Notes: generated by a model from the letters alone, not told the origin. 64,000 nucleotides of DNA from Chryseosolibacter sp964532595 (GCA_964532595.1 CAZHIQ010000016.1:1-64000); one strand, 5' to 3'; positions 26,282-35,191 are shown, counted from the stretch's first letter. Program-made: numbers and translations.

Positions 26282-27736
26282 ATGGCGGATTTGATTGAAG
26301 ATATCGGGATTCTGGGCGACGACTCACCAGCCTGTGACACCTATCAGGTGACGCGGGAAGTAAATACGGGGAAGTCGCGCAAGTTATATATCGAGAGCTA
26401 CGGTTGTCAGATGAACTTCTCCGACAGCGAAATCGTAGCCTCTATTCTGGCAAACGAAGGTTTTGATACCACGTCCGACTTTGCTTCGGCTGATGTGGTA
26501 TTTCTCAACACGTGCTCGATCCGCGAAAAGGCGGAGCAGACGGTGCGTAACCGATTGACTCACTTCACCTCGTTGAAGAAAAACAAGCCCGACCTGCTTA
26601 TAGGCGTTCTCGGTTGTATGGCCGAGCGCCTGAAGACCCGTTTGCTTGAAGAAGAAAAGATCGTCGACCTGGTGGCTGGCCCGGATGCCTATCGCGATCT
26701 CCCCCGGCTTATCAGCCAGGTAGATGACGGCCAGAAAGCCGTCAACACTTTCCTGTCGCGCGAGGAGACGTACGCCGATATCAGTCCGGTCCGTCTGAAC
26801 TCAAATGGCGTGACCGCCTTTATCTCCATCATGCGGGGCTGCGACAACATGTGCACGTTCTGCGTGGTACCCTTTACGCGCGGACGTGAGCGCAGCCGCG
26901 ATCCAGAGTCGATCGTCGCCGAAGCACGCGACTTGTTTGAGCGCGGCTATCGGGAAGTGACTCTTCTCGGACAAAACGTCGATTCCTATAAATGGAGCCC
27001 TGTGGAGAATAACAAGGCCCGTCTCGAGAAGGCAGGAATTGGTGAAGTCGTCAACTTCGCCCAACTGCTCGATCGCGTGGCCCGCGTTCACCCCGACCTG
27101 CGGATACGGTTCTCTACCTCCCATCCCAAAGACATCACCGACGAAGTGCTCCATACCATGGCCCGGCACGAGAACATCTGCAAGTACATCCACCTCCCCG
27201 TACAAAGTGGAAGTTCCCGTATCCTTGAAATGATGAATCGCGGGTATACGCGCGAGTGGTACCTCCAGAAAATCGGGCGTATTCGCGACATTCTCGGTGA
27301 AGATTGTGGTATTTCTTCGGACATGATCTGCGGTTTCTGTACCGAGACCGAAGAAGACCACCAGGCTACGCTCTCGCTAATGGACGCAGTCAAATACGAC
27401 TACGCCTATATGTTCTATTACTCCGAACGTCCGGGAACGCTGGCCGAAAAGCGTTTTAAAGACGACGTCCCCCTGGACGTGAAGAAACGCCGACTTGCTG
27501 AGGTCATTGAAAAGCAAACCGCCCACGCGCTGTTGCGTAATAAGGCCGATGTAGGCAAGACATTCAAGGTACTGATTGAAGGGCCTTCGAGAAAGTCGGC
27601 CGATCACCTTCAAGGCAGGAACAGTGCGAACAAAGTTATTGTTTTTCCAAAAGAGCAATACGCTAAAGGACAATACGTTCAGGTGCGGGTAGAGGACTGC
27701 ACCGGCGCCACGCTGATCGGAAAAGTAATACAATAA
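26282..27736 (+). CDS. miaB: tRNA-2-methylthio-N6-dimethylallyladenosine synthase
   Basis: Radical-SAM methylthiotransferase that modifies A37 of tRNAs reading UNN codons. The N-terminal UPF0004 domain has the cluster cysteines in YIESYGCQMNFSDSEIV, LNTCSIREKAEQTVR and GVLGCMAERLK. The radical-SAM cluster motif is GCDNMCTFCVVPFTRGRERS (CxxxCxxC), with the TRAM domain at the C-terminus (VLIEGPSRKSADHLQGRNS). At 484 residues it is full length. Its stop codon overlaps the start of the sigma-54 activator gene by one base (TAATG), so the two are coupled. Confidence 0.97.
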   Translation: MADLIEDIGILGDDSPACDTYQVTREVNTGKSRKLYIESYGCQMNFSDSEIVASILANEGFDTTSDFASADVVFLNTCSIREKAEQTVRNRLTHFTSLKKNKPDLLIGVLGCMAERLKTRLLEEEKIVDLVAGPDAYRDLPRLISQVDDGQKAVNTFLSREETYADISPVRLNSNGVTAFISIMRGCDNMCTFCVVPFTRGRERSRDPESIVAEARDLFERGYREVTLLGQNVDSYKWSPVENNKARLEKAGIGEVVNFAQLLDRVARVHPDLRIRFSTSHPKDITDEVLHTMARHENICKYIHLPVQSGSSRILEMMNRGYTREWYLQKIGRIRDILGEDCGISSDMICGFCTETEEDHQATLSLMDAVKYDYAYMFYYSERPGTLAEKRFKDDVPLDVKKRRLAEVIEKQTAHALLRNKADVGKTFKVLIEGPSRKSADHLQGRNSANKVIVFPKEQYAKGQYVQVRVEDCTGATLIGKVIQ

Positions 27737-29007
27737 TGGCTATCACGGACCAGGAAATACAATCGATTAAACAACGCTTCGGAATAATCGGCAACTCCCC
27801 GTTGCTGAACAATTCCGTGCGCGTAGCGATGCAGGTCGCTCCTACAGATATGTCGGTACTCATTACCGGCGAAAGCGGCAGTGGAAAAGAGTCCTTTTCC
27901 AAAATCATTCACTTCCTGAGCCCCCGTAAACACGGACAGTTTATAGCGATCAACTGTGGTTCCATTCCCGAGGGAACTATCGATTCCGAATTATTCGGAC
28001 ACGAGAAGGGATCTTTCACAGGGGCGCACGAAGCACGCAAGGGCTACTTTGAAGTGACCAACGGAGGTACCATTTTCCTGGATGAAATCGGCGAAATGCC
28101 TCTCGGTACCCAGGCCCGTCTGCTCCGCGTTCTGGAGAACGGCGAATTTATCAAGGTTGGATCATCAAAAGTTCAAAAGACAGATGTCCGCGTCGTCGCC
28201 GCGACGAACGTGAACCTGATGAATAAAGTTGAACAGGGCAGATTCCGCGAAGACCTTTATTACCGCCTCAGTACGGTACCGATTTACGTCCCTCCGCTGC
28301 GCGACCGCGGCAATGACGTTGACCTGTTGTTCCGGAAATTCGCCTCCGACTTCGCCGACAAGTATCGTGTCAAACCGGTTACGCTGACTGACGATGCCCG
28401 CGAAGTACTGCTCCGCTATCGCTTCCCCGGGAATATCCGACAACTCAAGAATCTGGTGGAGCAGATTTCCGTGCTTACGACCGACCAGAAAGTAATCGAC
28501 GCGGCTACGCTCGAACGGTATCTCCCGCGGGAGAGTAATCTGCCCGCCCTTTACCGCAGCCATGACATCCCCGAAAAGGAGAACCTGACTGAACGTGACA
28601 TCCTTTACAAGGTCTTGTTCGACCTGAAAAAGGACGTAATCGATCTGAAGAAAATCGTTCTGGAACTCATGGACGGCCAGGGCGACAAAGGAAAGATGGT
28701 GCGCGAACACGCCGGACTCTTCCAGGACGTTCGCAATGACCATCCGATGCCCGACCATCGCGAAAGCGTCGTACTGAATCTCCCGACTCCCCACGATGAC
28801 CAGATGGAGGCCGTTGTGGAAGATGTCCACGACATCACACACGAAACCGAAGAAGACGACTCCCTTTCTATTGAAAAGAAGGAGAAGGAACTCATCATCC
28901 GCGCCCTGCGGAAGAACAACAACAAGCGGAAGTACGCGGCTCGCGATCTCGGCATCTCCGAACGCACTCTTTACCGCAAGATTAAACAGTACGAACTTGA
29001 AAACTAG
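27736..29007 (+). CDS. Sigma-54-dependent transcriptional activator without receiver domain
   Basis: AAA+ enhancer-binding protein that remodels sigma-54 RNA polymerase, 423 residues. The ATPase domain starts almost at once: Walker A GESGSGKESFS near residue 50, the sigma-54 contact loop KGSFTGAHEARKG, Walker B GGTIFLDEIGEM and the arginine-finger region RFREDLYYRLSTVPI. A Fis-type helix-turn-helix closes the protein (ELIIRALRKNNNKRKYAARD, then LGISERTLYRKI). No response-regulator or GAF sensor domain precedes the ATPase, so activity is likely set by expression or by a partner protein. It sits in a miaB/lptE/secG operon. Confidence 0.95.
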   Translation: MAITDQEIQSIKQRFGIIGNSPLLNNSVRVAMQVAPTDMSVLITGESGSGKESFSKIIHFLSPRKHGQFIAINCGSIPEGTIDSELFGHEKGSFTGAHEARKGYFEVTNGGTIFLDEIGEMPLGTQARLLRVLENGEFIKVGSSKVQKTDVRVVAATNVNLMNKVEQGRFREDLYYRLSTVPIYVPPLRDRGNDVDLLFRKFASDFADKYRVKPVTLTDDAREVLLRYRFPGNIRQLKNLVEQISVLTTDQKVIDAATLERYLPRESNLPALYRSHDIPEKENLTERDILYKVLFDLKKDVIDLKKIVLELMDGQGDKGKMVREHAGLFQDVRNDHPMPDHRESVVLNLPTPHDDQMEAVVEDVHDITHETEEDDSLSIEKKEKELIIRALRKNNNKRKYAARDLGISERTLYRKIKQYELEN

Positions 29008-29521
29008 AGCGCTATTTTTTATCGCCTTACTCCTCCCGCTCGGGTCGTGTGGTGTCTCCGTCCAATATTCGATGACGGGAGCATCAACGGCGGCCGAAAC
29101 AATCAGCATCGCGGAGTTCTTCAACAACGCCGATCTCGGACCGGCCAATATGGCTCAGGTGTTCACGAACGAACTGAAGAACTACTTTATTCGGAACTCC
29201 AACCTTCGCGTCGTGCAGGACGAAGGTCAGTTGCAGTTGGAAGGCGAGATCACCGGACTCACCCTTACCCAAATTGCGCCGACGTCTACGGGCAATCCCT
29301 CCGACATCACCCATGCTTCTGCCACCCGGCTTACCGTAACGGTACGCGCTACCTACATCAACACCCTTGATGAAAGCATGAGTTTCAAGGATAAATCCTT
29401 CTCCTTTTACCGGGATTTCTCCAACGAACTCAATGTCAGCGATGTCGAAGAAGCCTTCCTTCGGGAAATCTTCGACCGTATCATCAACGACATGTTTAAT
29501 GCGTCGGTAGCCAACTGGTAA
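28997..29521 (+). CDS. lptE: LptE-like outer-membrane lipoprotein
   Basis: Predicted partner of LptD in lipopolysaccharide insertion at the outer membrane. With a TTG start at 28997 the product begins MKTRALFFIALLLPLGSC, a clean signal peptide with the lipobox LGSC, and has 174 residues. The only ATG-initiated alternative lies about 200 bp inside the sigma-54 activator gene and would bury the signal peptide. The mature part has the LptE-like pattern GVSVQYSMTGAS, FTNELKNYFIRNSNLRVVQD and LQLEGEITGLTLTQIAPTS. It overlaps the upstream gene by 11 bp. Confidence 0.8.
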   Translation: MKTRALFFIALLLPLGSCGVSVQYSMTGASTAAETISIAEFFNNADLGPANMAQVFTNELKNYFIRNSNLRVVQDEGQLQLEGEITGLTLTQIAPTSTGNPSDITHASATRLTVTVRATYINTLDESMSFKDKSFSFYRDFSNELNVSDVEEAFLREIFDRIINDMFNASVANW

Positions 29522-29709
29522 TTTCGCCATTTTCTTGCGCGGATTCTGCTCCGTTTTACGTGCGTTAAAGTTGGTCGCAAAACGTTGAAGCGCAGCGCTG
29601 AACAACCGGAGAGCCGGAATTGTGGAGCCATTTTCTCTTACATGCGAACATCAATCTTTTTCCCTTTGGCGTTTTTTTGGTACTTTTATCCCTAAGCCCC
29701 AACAGGAAA

Positions 29710-30642
29710 GTGGACAAAAACCAGTTTCTCAAGATCATTCAAGATTACACCGCTACCTCTGCAGACGAGGCAGAGGCAATTGCCTCGTTGCGGGCTGAAT
29801 ATCCTTATAGTCAAATACTTCAGACCTTAACGGCACGGACCAGCAAAGACCACGGCTTTCCTTCGCAGCAGGTGGCGTTGCAGACGGCGGCAGTCTATGC
29901 GTCCGATCGATCGCTGTTGAAAGAGATCATCCTGCTCCAACCGCAGACTACCACCAGGCAGGTCGTGTCGCACCGTGACGATGCCGACAAACAAGCGATT
30001 AAAACCGTTGACGAGACTGACGTCGCCGATGTCGTGATGGATGACCTCGATCGACTGTCACGTCTGAAAGACACGTTCGAACACTTGTTCATGGCCTCAC
30101 CCGAAGCAGAGGATGCTCCGGCAGAAGAGGTCGAAAGAGCGCGGACACAACCTGTTGAATCGTCGACAACGGAGAAGAAATCGGAACTCTCCCCTATCAA
30201 GTCGAAAAAGGAACGCATTATCGAGATGGCGAAAGCGCTTAACCCGCCGACTGCAACGGACGAGAATTCGGCACCAAAAAAAAAACGCAGCTTAAAAGTC
30301 GAAAACCCCGCCGATGAGTTTATCTCCGAAATCCAGCAGTCAAAGTCTGAGATAGAGCCGGCCAGCGAATTTCAACGGCAACAGATTGAAATCATCGATC
30401 AGTTCATTGCCGTTCAACCTTCCATTTCCAATCCCCGTGATCGGACACCTTCCGCTACCGGAGATCTCATGCCGATAAAAGCCGGCGAGTTCGGCGACAA
30501 TATTGTCTCCGAAACACTTGCTGAGATTCTGATTAAGCAAGGAAAAAAGGAACGCGCAATAGAGGTATTGAAGAAACTCATTTGGAAATATCCCCAAAAA
30601 AAGGCTTACTTTGCATCCCAGATTGAAAGCTTGAAAAAGTAA
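29710..30642 (+). CDS. TPR-like C-terminal helix-repeat protein of unknown function
   Basis: Cytoplasmic protein of about 310 residues if translation starts at GTG 29710 (MDKNQFLKIIQDYTATS); a TTG start 30 codons upstream is possible. The N-terminal ~100 residues are helical (EAEAIASLRAEYPYSQILQT), the middle is charged and low in complexity, and the C-terminus has a tetratricopeptide-like unit (ETLAEILIKQGKKERAIEVL, KKLIWKYPQKKAYFASQI). It sits between lptE and secG, 3 bp before the latter. This placement recurs in Bacteroidota as far as I recall; no function is known to me. Confidence 0.75.
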   Translation: MDKNQFLKIIQDYTATSADEAEAIASLRAEYPYSQILQTLTARTSKDHGFPSQQVALQTAAVYASDRSLLKEIILLQPQTTTRQVVSHRDDADKQAIKTVDETDVADVVMDDLDRLSRLKDTFEHLFMASPEAEDAPAEEVERARTQPVESSTTEKKSELSPIKSKKERIIEMAKALNPPTATDENSAPKKKRSLKVENPADEFISEIQQSKSEIEPASEFQRQQIEIIDQFIAVQPSISNPRDRTPSATGDLMPIKAGEFGDNIVSETLAEILIKQGKKERAIEVLKKLIWKYPQKKAYFASQIESLKK

Positions 30643-30645
30643 GCT

Positions 30646-30993
30646 ATGTATACTTTCGTAATCGGCCTTATTGTATTTTTGTCCGTACTCCTTGTTCTGG
30701 TCATACTGGCACAGAATGCAAAAGGCGGTGGATTGACCAGCCAGTTCGGTGGTTCAGCAGCAAGCAACATTATCGGCGTGCGCAAGACCGGCGACCTTCT
30801 TGAAAAACTCACCTGGTCTTTCCTCATCTCCATCATCGTGCTGTCACTTTCCACCGGATTTCTGACCCCGGGCGGTAGTGCGCCGAGCAACGACATTCTC
30901 GATCGCGCCGGCCAGCAGGCCGCTCCTCCGATGAATGCTACGCCCGATTTCAACCTCAATGACACGGAAGGCGCAGTGGATACAGCGAACTAA
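30646..30993 (+). CDS. secG: Protein translocase subunit SecG
   Basis: Small two-helix subunit of the SecYEG channel, 115 residues. The first transmembrane helix is FVIGLIVFLSVLLVLVILAQ, followed by the conserved NAKGGGLTSQFGG loop. The second helix is SFLISIIVLSLSTGFL. A short hydrophilic C-terminus rich in Asn/Asp follows, as in other Bacteroidota. It is the last gene of the miaB operon, ended by a hairpin shared with the convergent gene. Confidence 0.92.
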   Translation: MYTFVIGLIVFLSVLLVLVILAQNAKGGGLTSQFGGSAASNIIGVRKTGDLLEKLTWSFLISIIVLSLSTGFLTPGGSAPSNDILDRAGQQAAPPMNATPDFNLNDTEGAVDTAN

Positions 30994-31016
30994 TCTTCAG
31001 AAGACACACATACCAA

Positions 31017-31041
31017 AAGAGCCCGTCAAAAGCGGGCTCTT
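31017..31041. terminator. Hairpin between convergent secG and the next gene
   Basis: AAGAGCCCG and CGGGCTCTT form a perfect 9-bp stem with a 7-nt loop. The T tract is weak on the plus strand; the leftward side reads CTCTTTTGG, so it may work in both directions. Confidence 0.75.
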
Positions 31042-31057
31042 GTCGTTTCAGTTAATC

Positions 31058-31774
31058 CTAAGCAGCACGAGAGATGTGCTTGACAAACAGACGCTTTGCT
31101 ACCGGCATAAGTGTCTCGGCAAAGGGAACCCGCAGGCGGGAAAGCAAGAGGAATGCCGCCGGATTAGGCATATCCCTGTAACGCTTGATCAGGTCCAGTT
31201 TTAGTCGCTCATACGGATAGAACGTGTGCCGGGAGATCACTTCAACAAGCTCGGTGTTCAGACTGCGAAGCTGCTCCTGACTGTCTTCGTAAATGCTGAT
31301 TTGGTATCGGTACACTGTGGTTTCCTTTTCGGGAGGTTGTGTCACGAAGAGATAACCTTCGTCCGCGTATAAGGGCGTAACTCCTACCGGGGAGATTTCA
31401 CAATGCGCCTCAACCAGTTCATAAATGTCGGTTCCTTCCTTGAGCGATTCCTGAATTCGCGGAACGGCGAAGTCAATAATCGCATCAATCTCGGCCATCA
31501 CTTCGTCATCCTCCACCAGTTCGCGGAACCGGAGCTGCATTTTCTGAAAGTCCTCAGCCGAGATCTCCTTGGGAAACGACTCCCGGATGAGCGTTTTGTT
31601 ATCCCTTACCGAGACCAGATTGCGATAGTGAAAGACGAGGTCGGCGAGAAAGGGATAGAGTTCAACCTTCTTGAACGAATTTCTGGCGGTTTGGAGGTAA
31701 GCCAGCAGAAGGTATTTCTTGTACTCGAAGTCAATCAGACCCTGCGTGAGCCAATCTTTTGACAATTTCTCCAT
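31058..31774 (-). CDS. Conserved protein of unknown function (238 aa)
   Basis: Soluble, mostly helical protein without signal peptide or membrane segment. Conserved-looking segments are GLIDFEYKKYLLLAYLQTAR at the N-terminus, LYPFLADLVFHYRNLVSVR, and the C-terminal LIKRYRDMPNPAAFLLLSRL. I cannot place it in a characterised family. It is convergent with secG and divergent from groES, with which it shares a 278-bp intergenic region. Confidence 0.75.
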   Translation of the reverse strand: MEKLSKDWLTQGLIDFEYKKYLLLAYLQTARNSFKKVELYPFLADLVFHYRNLVSVRDNKTLIRESFPKEISAEDFQKMQLRFRELVEDDEVMAEIDAIIDFAVPRIQESLKEGTDIYELVEAHCEISPVGVTPLYADEGYLFVTQPPEKETTVYRYQISIYEDSQEQLRSLNTELVEVISRHTFYPYERLKLDLIKRYRDMPNPAAFLLLSRLRVPFAETLMPVAKRLFVKHISRAA

Positions 31775-31824
31775 AGCAACACGATTTCCAACAAAATTTA
31801 CCAGTTCAGGAAATGGAAGTCAAG

Positions 31825-31997
31825 CCTGACAGAGCGAGTGGCAGCTGTCGCGTCAGATCAGCCGCTGACACTGACATACTGCCAGTGCCTACGTAAAAAC
31901 TGCGCCCGTTTGGGCCCGATTAAGGCCTGAAAACTGCCAAAGTTTGAAAAAATGTCCGTTATTCGCCTCTCTTTCAACACTGGCATACTTGATGTTA
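31825..31997 (+). promoter_or_regulatory. Candidate groESL control region: dyads plus -24/-12-like element
   Basis: A 19-bp near-palindrome, CACTGACATACTGCCAGTG, occupies 31869-31887 (arms match 7 of 8). A cluster of TGACAG/GGCAG/CTGTC half-sites lies at 31825-31856. TGGCATACTTGATGTTA at 31981-31997 resembles a sigma-54 site (GG, 10 bp, then GT where GC is expected). It would start transcription about 45 bp before the groES ATG. No CIRCE element (TTAGCACTC/GAGTGCTAA) is present. Confidence 0.35.
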
Positions 31998-32052
31998 AGA
32001 GGCCGAGGCGGAAACACCTTTATAATGTTCAACCAAAACAATTAATCAGAAT

Positions 32053-32331
32053 ATGTCAAAAGTGAATTTCAAACCGAATGAGGACCGGGTGCTTGTTGAG
32101 CCCGCCGAAGCTGAAAGCAAAACTGCATCGGGAATCATCATTCCTGACACAGCCAAGGAAAAGCCCCAGAAGGGCACAGTGATCGCTGTAGGCGAGGGAT
32201 TGAAAGACAAGCCGGTGACCGTAAAAGTGGGCGACAACGTGCTCTACGGAAAGTATTCCGGTACGGAAATCAACATTGACGGCAAGGACTACCTGATCAT
32301 GCGCAATTCTGACATTTTCGGAACCATCTAA
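32053..32331 (+). CDS. groES: Co-chaperonin GroES
   Basis: Ten-kilodalton cap of the GroEL chaperonin, 92 residues. Typical segments are FKPNEDRVLVEPAEAESKTA, the mobile-loop region SGIIIPDTAKEKPQKGTVIA, and VGDNVLYGKYSGTEI. It precedes groEL by 28 bp and must be co-transcribed. Regulation is discussed under the upstream control region. Confidence 0.98.
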   Translation: MSKVNFKPNEDRVLVEPAEAESKTASGIIIPDTAKEKPQKGTVIAVGEGLKDKPVTVKVGDNVLYGKYSGTEINIDGKDYLIMRNSDIFGTI

Positions 32332-32359
32332 TCATTAACCAAAAAATTCAGAGATAATT

Positions 32360-33997
32360 ATGGCTAAAGAAATAACATTTGATTCCTCCGCGAGAGACAA
32401 GATCAAAAAAGGTGTTGACAAGCTTGCCAACGCTGTGAAGGTTACGCTGGGTCCTAAAGGACGCAACGTAATTCTGGACAAGAAGTTTGGTGCACCGACT
32501 GTGACCAAGGATGGTGTTTCGGTGGCGAAGGAAATCGAATTGAAAGACGCCATTGAGAACATGGGCGCGCAGCTGGTGAAAGAAGTTGCTTCGAAGACAG
32601 CTGATGCCGCAGGTGACGGTACAACAACCGCTACTGTATTGGCTCAGGCGATCTACACTCACGGTATTAAGAACGTCGCCGCTGGTGCGAATCCGATGGA
32701 TCTGAAGCGCGGTATTGACAAAGCGGTTGAAGCCGTGGTTGAACATCTTAGAAAGCAATCGCGCAAACTGAAAGATGCCAGCGAAATCGCTCAGGTAGCT
32801 ACCATTTCTGCAAACAGCGATGCAACCATCGGTAAGATGATTGCTGACGCTATGGAGAAAGTAGGTCGCGATGGTGTTATCACTGTTGAAGAAGCAAAAG
32901 GTACTGAAACCGAAGTAAAAACGGTTGAAGGTATGCAGTTTGACCGCGGATACCTCTCGCCTTACTTCGTAACCAATACCGAGAAAATGGAGGCTGAACT
33001 CGAGAGCCCCTACATTCTGATCTACGACAAGAAGATCAGCAGCATGAAGGAGCTTCTCCCCGTACTTGAGCAAACCGCTCAAACAGGTAAGCCCCTTGTT
33101 ATCATCGCTGAGGAAGTCGAAGGCGAAGCTCTCGCTACCCTCGTGGTGAACAAAATCCGTGGCGCCCTGCGCGTAGCAGCTGTTAAAGCTCCTGGCTTCG
33201 GCGACCGCCGTAAAGCAATGCTCGAGGATATCGCTATCCTGACCGGAGGTCGCGTGATCTCTGAAGAGCAAGGCTTCAAGCTCGAGAACGCTACCCTCGA
33301 AATGCTCGGCCGCGCTGAGAAAGTCAACATCGACAAAGACAATACTACTATTGTTAACGGTGCTGGCGCTAAGTCCGACATCGAAGGTCGCATCGCTCAG
33401 ATCAAAGCTCAAATCGAAACAACAACTTCTGACTACGACAAAGAAAAACTGCAGGAACGTCTTGCTAAACTTTCCGGTGGTGTGGCTATCCTCTACGTAG
33501 GTGCCGCTACAGAAGTTGAAATGAAGGAGAAGAAAGACCGCGTTGATGATGCGTTGCATGCAACACGCGCCGCTGTTCAGGAAGGTATCGTTCCCGGTGG
33601 TGGAGTGGCGTACATCCGCGCTCTTGAGGCCCTGACTGATCCCGTCGCGATTGGCGCAGCCAACGATGACCAGGCTACAGGGGTGAACATTATCCGTCAG
33701 GCGCTCGAAGCTCCGCTGAGAACAATCGCCGAGAACGCTGGCCAGGAAGGCTCCGTCATCGTAAACAAAGTACGCGATGGCAAGAAAGACTTCGGTTACA
33801 ACGCACACGAACATACCTTCGTCAACATGATCGATGCGGGTATCATCGACCCGACGAAAGTGTCTCGTCTCGCGCTTGAGAACGCGGCGTCTATCGCGGG
33901 TATGCTGCTGACGACCGAAGCTGTCGTTTCAGACATGCCTGAGGAAGATAAAGCTCCGGCAATGCCTCCGGGAGGCGGCATGGGCGGAATGATGTAA
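32360..33997 (+). CDS. groEL: Chaperonin GroEL
   Basis: ATP-driven 60-kDa folding chamber, 545 residues. Hallmarks are the ATP-binding VTLGPKGRNVILDKKFGAP, AGDGTTTATVLAQAI, the signature AAVQEGIVPGGGVAYIRAL and the C-terminal GGM repeat (PPGGGMGGMM). Codon choice in this gene is visibly biased toward a narrower set than its neighbours (many GCT, CGC, GGT), as expected of a highly expressed gene. It is the only groEL copy in the window. Confidence 0.99.
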   Translation: MAKEITFDSSARDKIKKGVDKLANAVKVTLGPKGRNVILDKKFGAPTVTKDGVSVAKEIELKDAIENMGAQLVKEVASKTADAAGDGTTTATVLAQAIYTHGIKNVAAGANPMDLKRGIDKAVEAVVEHLRKQSRKLKDASEIAQVATISANSDATIGKMIADAMEKVGRDGVITVEEAKGTETEVKTVEGMQFDRGYLSPYFVTNTEKMEAELESPYILIYDKKISSMKELLPVLEQTAQTGKPLVIIAEEVEGEALATLVVNKIRGALRVAAVKAPGFGDRRKAMLEDIAILTGGRVISEEQGFKLENATLEMLGRAEKVNIDKDNTTIVNGAGAKSDIEGRIAQIKAQIETTTSDYDKEKLQERLAKLSGGVAILYVGAATEVEMKEKKDRVDDALHATRAAVQEGIVPGGGVAYIRALEALTDPVAIGAANDDQATGVNIIRQALEAPLRTIAENAGQEGSVIVNKVRDGKKDFGYNAHEHTFVNMIDAGIIDPTKVSRLALENAASIAGMLLTTEAVVSDMPEEDKAPAMPPGGGMGGMM

Positions 33998-34007
33998 TTG
34001 GATAAAA

Positions 34008-34033
34008 AAAGCTCCACCTTCTGGTGGAGCTTT
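34008..34033 (+). terminator. Intrinsic terminator after groEL
   Basis: GCTCCACC and GGTGGAGC pair (11 bp including flanking A/T) around a 4-nt loop, followed by TTTCTTTATT. Confidence 0.88.
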
Positions 34034-34051
34034 CTTTATTGTCTCAAAGCC

Positions 34052-34195
34052 CCTCACGATTCACGNNNNNNNNNNNNNNNNNNNNNNNNNNNNNNNNNNN
34101 NNNNNNNNNNNNNNNNNNNNNNNNNNNNNNNNNNNNNNNNNNNNNNNNNNNNNNNNNNNNNNNNNCCTCACGATTCACGATTCACGCCTCACGTC
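34052..34195. repeat. GATTCAC heptamer array interrupted by an assembly gap
   Basis: CCTCAC-GATTCAC-G is read on the left of the gap and CCTCAC-GATTCAC-GATTCAC-GCCTCAC-GTCAC on the right. The unit length is 7 bp. The array reaches into the 3' end of the hydroxyacid dehydrogenase gene: its TGA stop lies in the GCCTCAC unit. The true array length is hidden by the gap. Confidence 0.85.
34066..34165. other. Assembly gap of exactly 100 N
   Basis: A placeholder of fixed length, so the real distance between groEL and the next gene is unknown. Both edges are the same heptamer repeat, which probably caused the break. Confidence 0.99.
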
Positions 34196-35145
34196 ACTAC
34201 ATTTCTCGGCTCGCCTTTCAAAAACGCCTTTAGATTTCCCTCGGCGATCGCCATCAACCTCTCCCTGGCTTCACGTGTCGCCCAGGCAATGTGGGGGGTA
34301 ATAAGGCAGTTCTTCGCACCAATCAACGGATTTCCTCCGGCTGGAGGTTCGACGGAAAGCACATCCAGGCCTGCCCCGGCAATGACTCCTTCGTTCAGCG
34401 CGCGGGCAAGATCATCATCGACAACGATGGGGCCTCTCGCTGTATTAATCAAGAAAGCAGTGCGCTTCATCCGATTCAGATTGTCGGTATTGATCAGCCC
34501 CCTCGTCGCCTCCGTTAACGGGCAGTGGATGCTCACTACATCCGATTCCGACAGCAATTCTTCTAACGAAGCCCAACGAAAATTCGGACGGTCCCGTTGC
34601 TCAGGCTGCGACCGACTAAACGCTATGACGTTCATACCGAACGCCGTGGCAACGTCAGCAACACGTTTCCCTATCGTGCCAAACCCGATAATGCCCATTG
34701 TCTTTCCGGCAAGTTCGACGAGAGGATATTCCCAGTAAGCGAAGTCTTTGCTCCTCGCCCATTTACCTTCGTGTACACCATCGCTGTGGCGCTGAACCCG
34801 GTGACAAAGCTCCAGCAGAAGGGCGAAAGTAAACTGCGCAACGGAGCGACTGCTGTAATCGGGAATATTCGAAACCGTCACCCCACATTCGCGCGCGGCG
34901 TCGAGATCTACAACATTGTAGCCGGTAGCCAGTACTCCGATAAACTTCAGATTCGATAGCTGTCGTATCACCGCTCCGGGAAGAGGCGTCTTATTCGTCC
35001 AGACCATATCGGCACCGGATGCCCGCGCAACCACTTCATCAGGAGGAGTGCGGTCGTAAACTGTCAGTTCTCCGCACGACTCAAACCCTTTCCAGTCAAG
35101 ATCTCCGGGGTTAAGGGCATATCCGTCAAGTACTACAATCTTCAT
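34189..35145 (-). CDS. D-2-hydroxyacid dehydrogenase (glycerate dehydrogenase-like)
   Basis: NAD(P)-dependent reductase of 2-oxoacids such as hydroxypyruvate or glyoxylate, 318 residues. The dinucleotide fold GKTMGIIGFGTIGKRVADVA is at about residue 145. The three catalytic positions are recognisable: Arg in INTARGPIVVDDDLA, Glu in LDVLSVEPPAGGNP and His in ITPHIAWAT. It lies 46 bp downstream of lutC, same direction, so it may work with lactate or glycerate metabolism. Its stop codon falls inside the heptamer repeat. Confidence 0.92.
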   Translation of the reverse strand: MKIVVLDGYALNPGDLDWKGFESCGELTVYDRTPPDEVVARASGADMVWTNKTPLPGAVIRQLSNLKFIGVLATGYNVVDLDAARECGVTVSNIPDYSSRSVAQFTFALLLELCHRVQRHSDGVHEGKWARSKDFAYWEYPLVELAGKTMGIIGFGTIGKRVADVATAFGMNVIAFSRSQPEQRDRPNFRWASLEELLSESDVVSIHCPLTEATRGLINTDNLNRMKRTAFLINTARGPIVVDDDLARALNEGVIAGAGLDVLSVEPPAGGNPLIGAKNCLITPHIAWATREARERLMAIAEGNLKAFLKGEPRNVVT

Positions 35146-35191
35146 AACGCATTAAATTACCAGGAAAAGGGGCACAGCATCTCCTATACGG

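Noticed and set aside
31775..32052. CIRCE/HrcA operator before groES
   Set aside because: Looked for TTAGCACTC/GAGTGCTAA and found nothing close; the dyads present have a different sequence.
32348..33814. Long minus-strand open frame (488 codons) opposite groEL
   Set aside because: A common artefact: strong codon bias in groEL keeps the antisense frame open. The translation is Phe/Ser/Cys/His-rich and resembles no known family.
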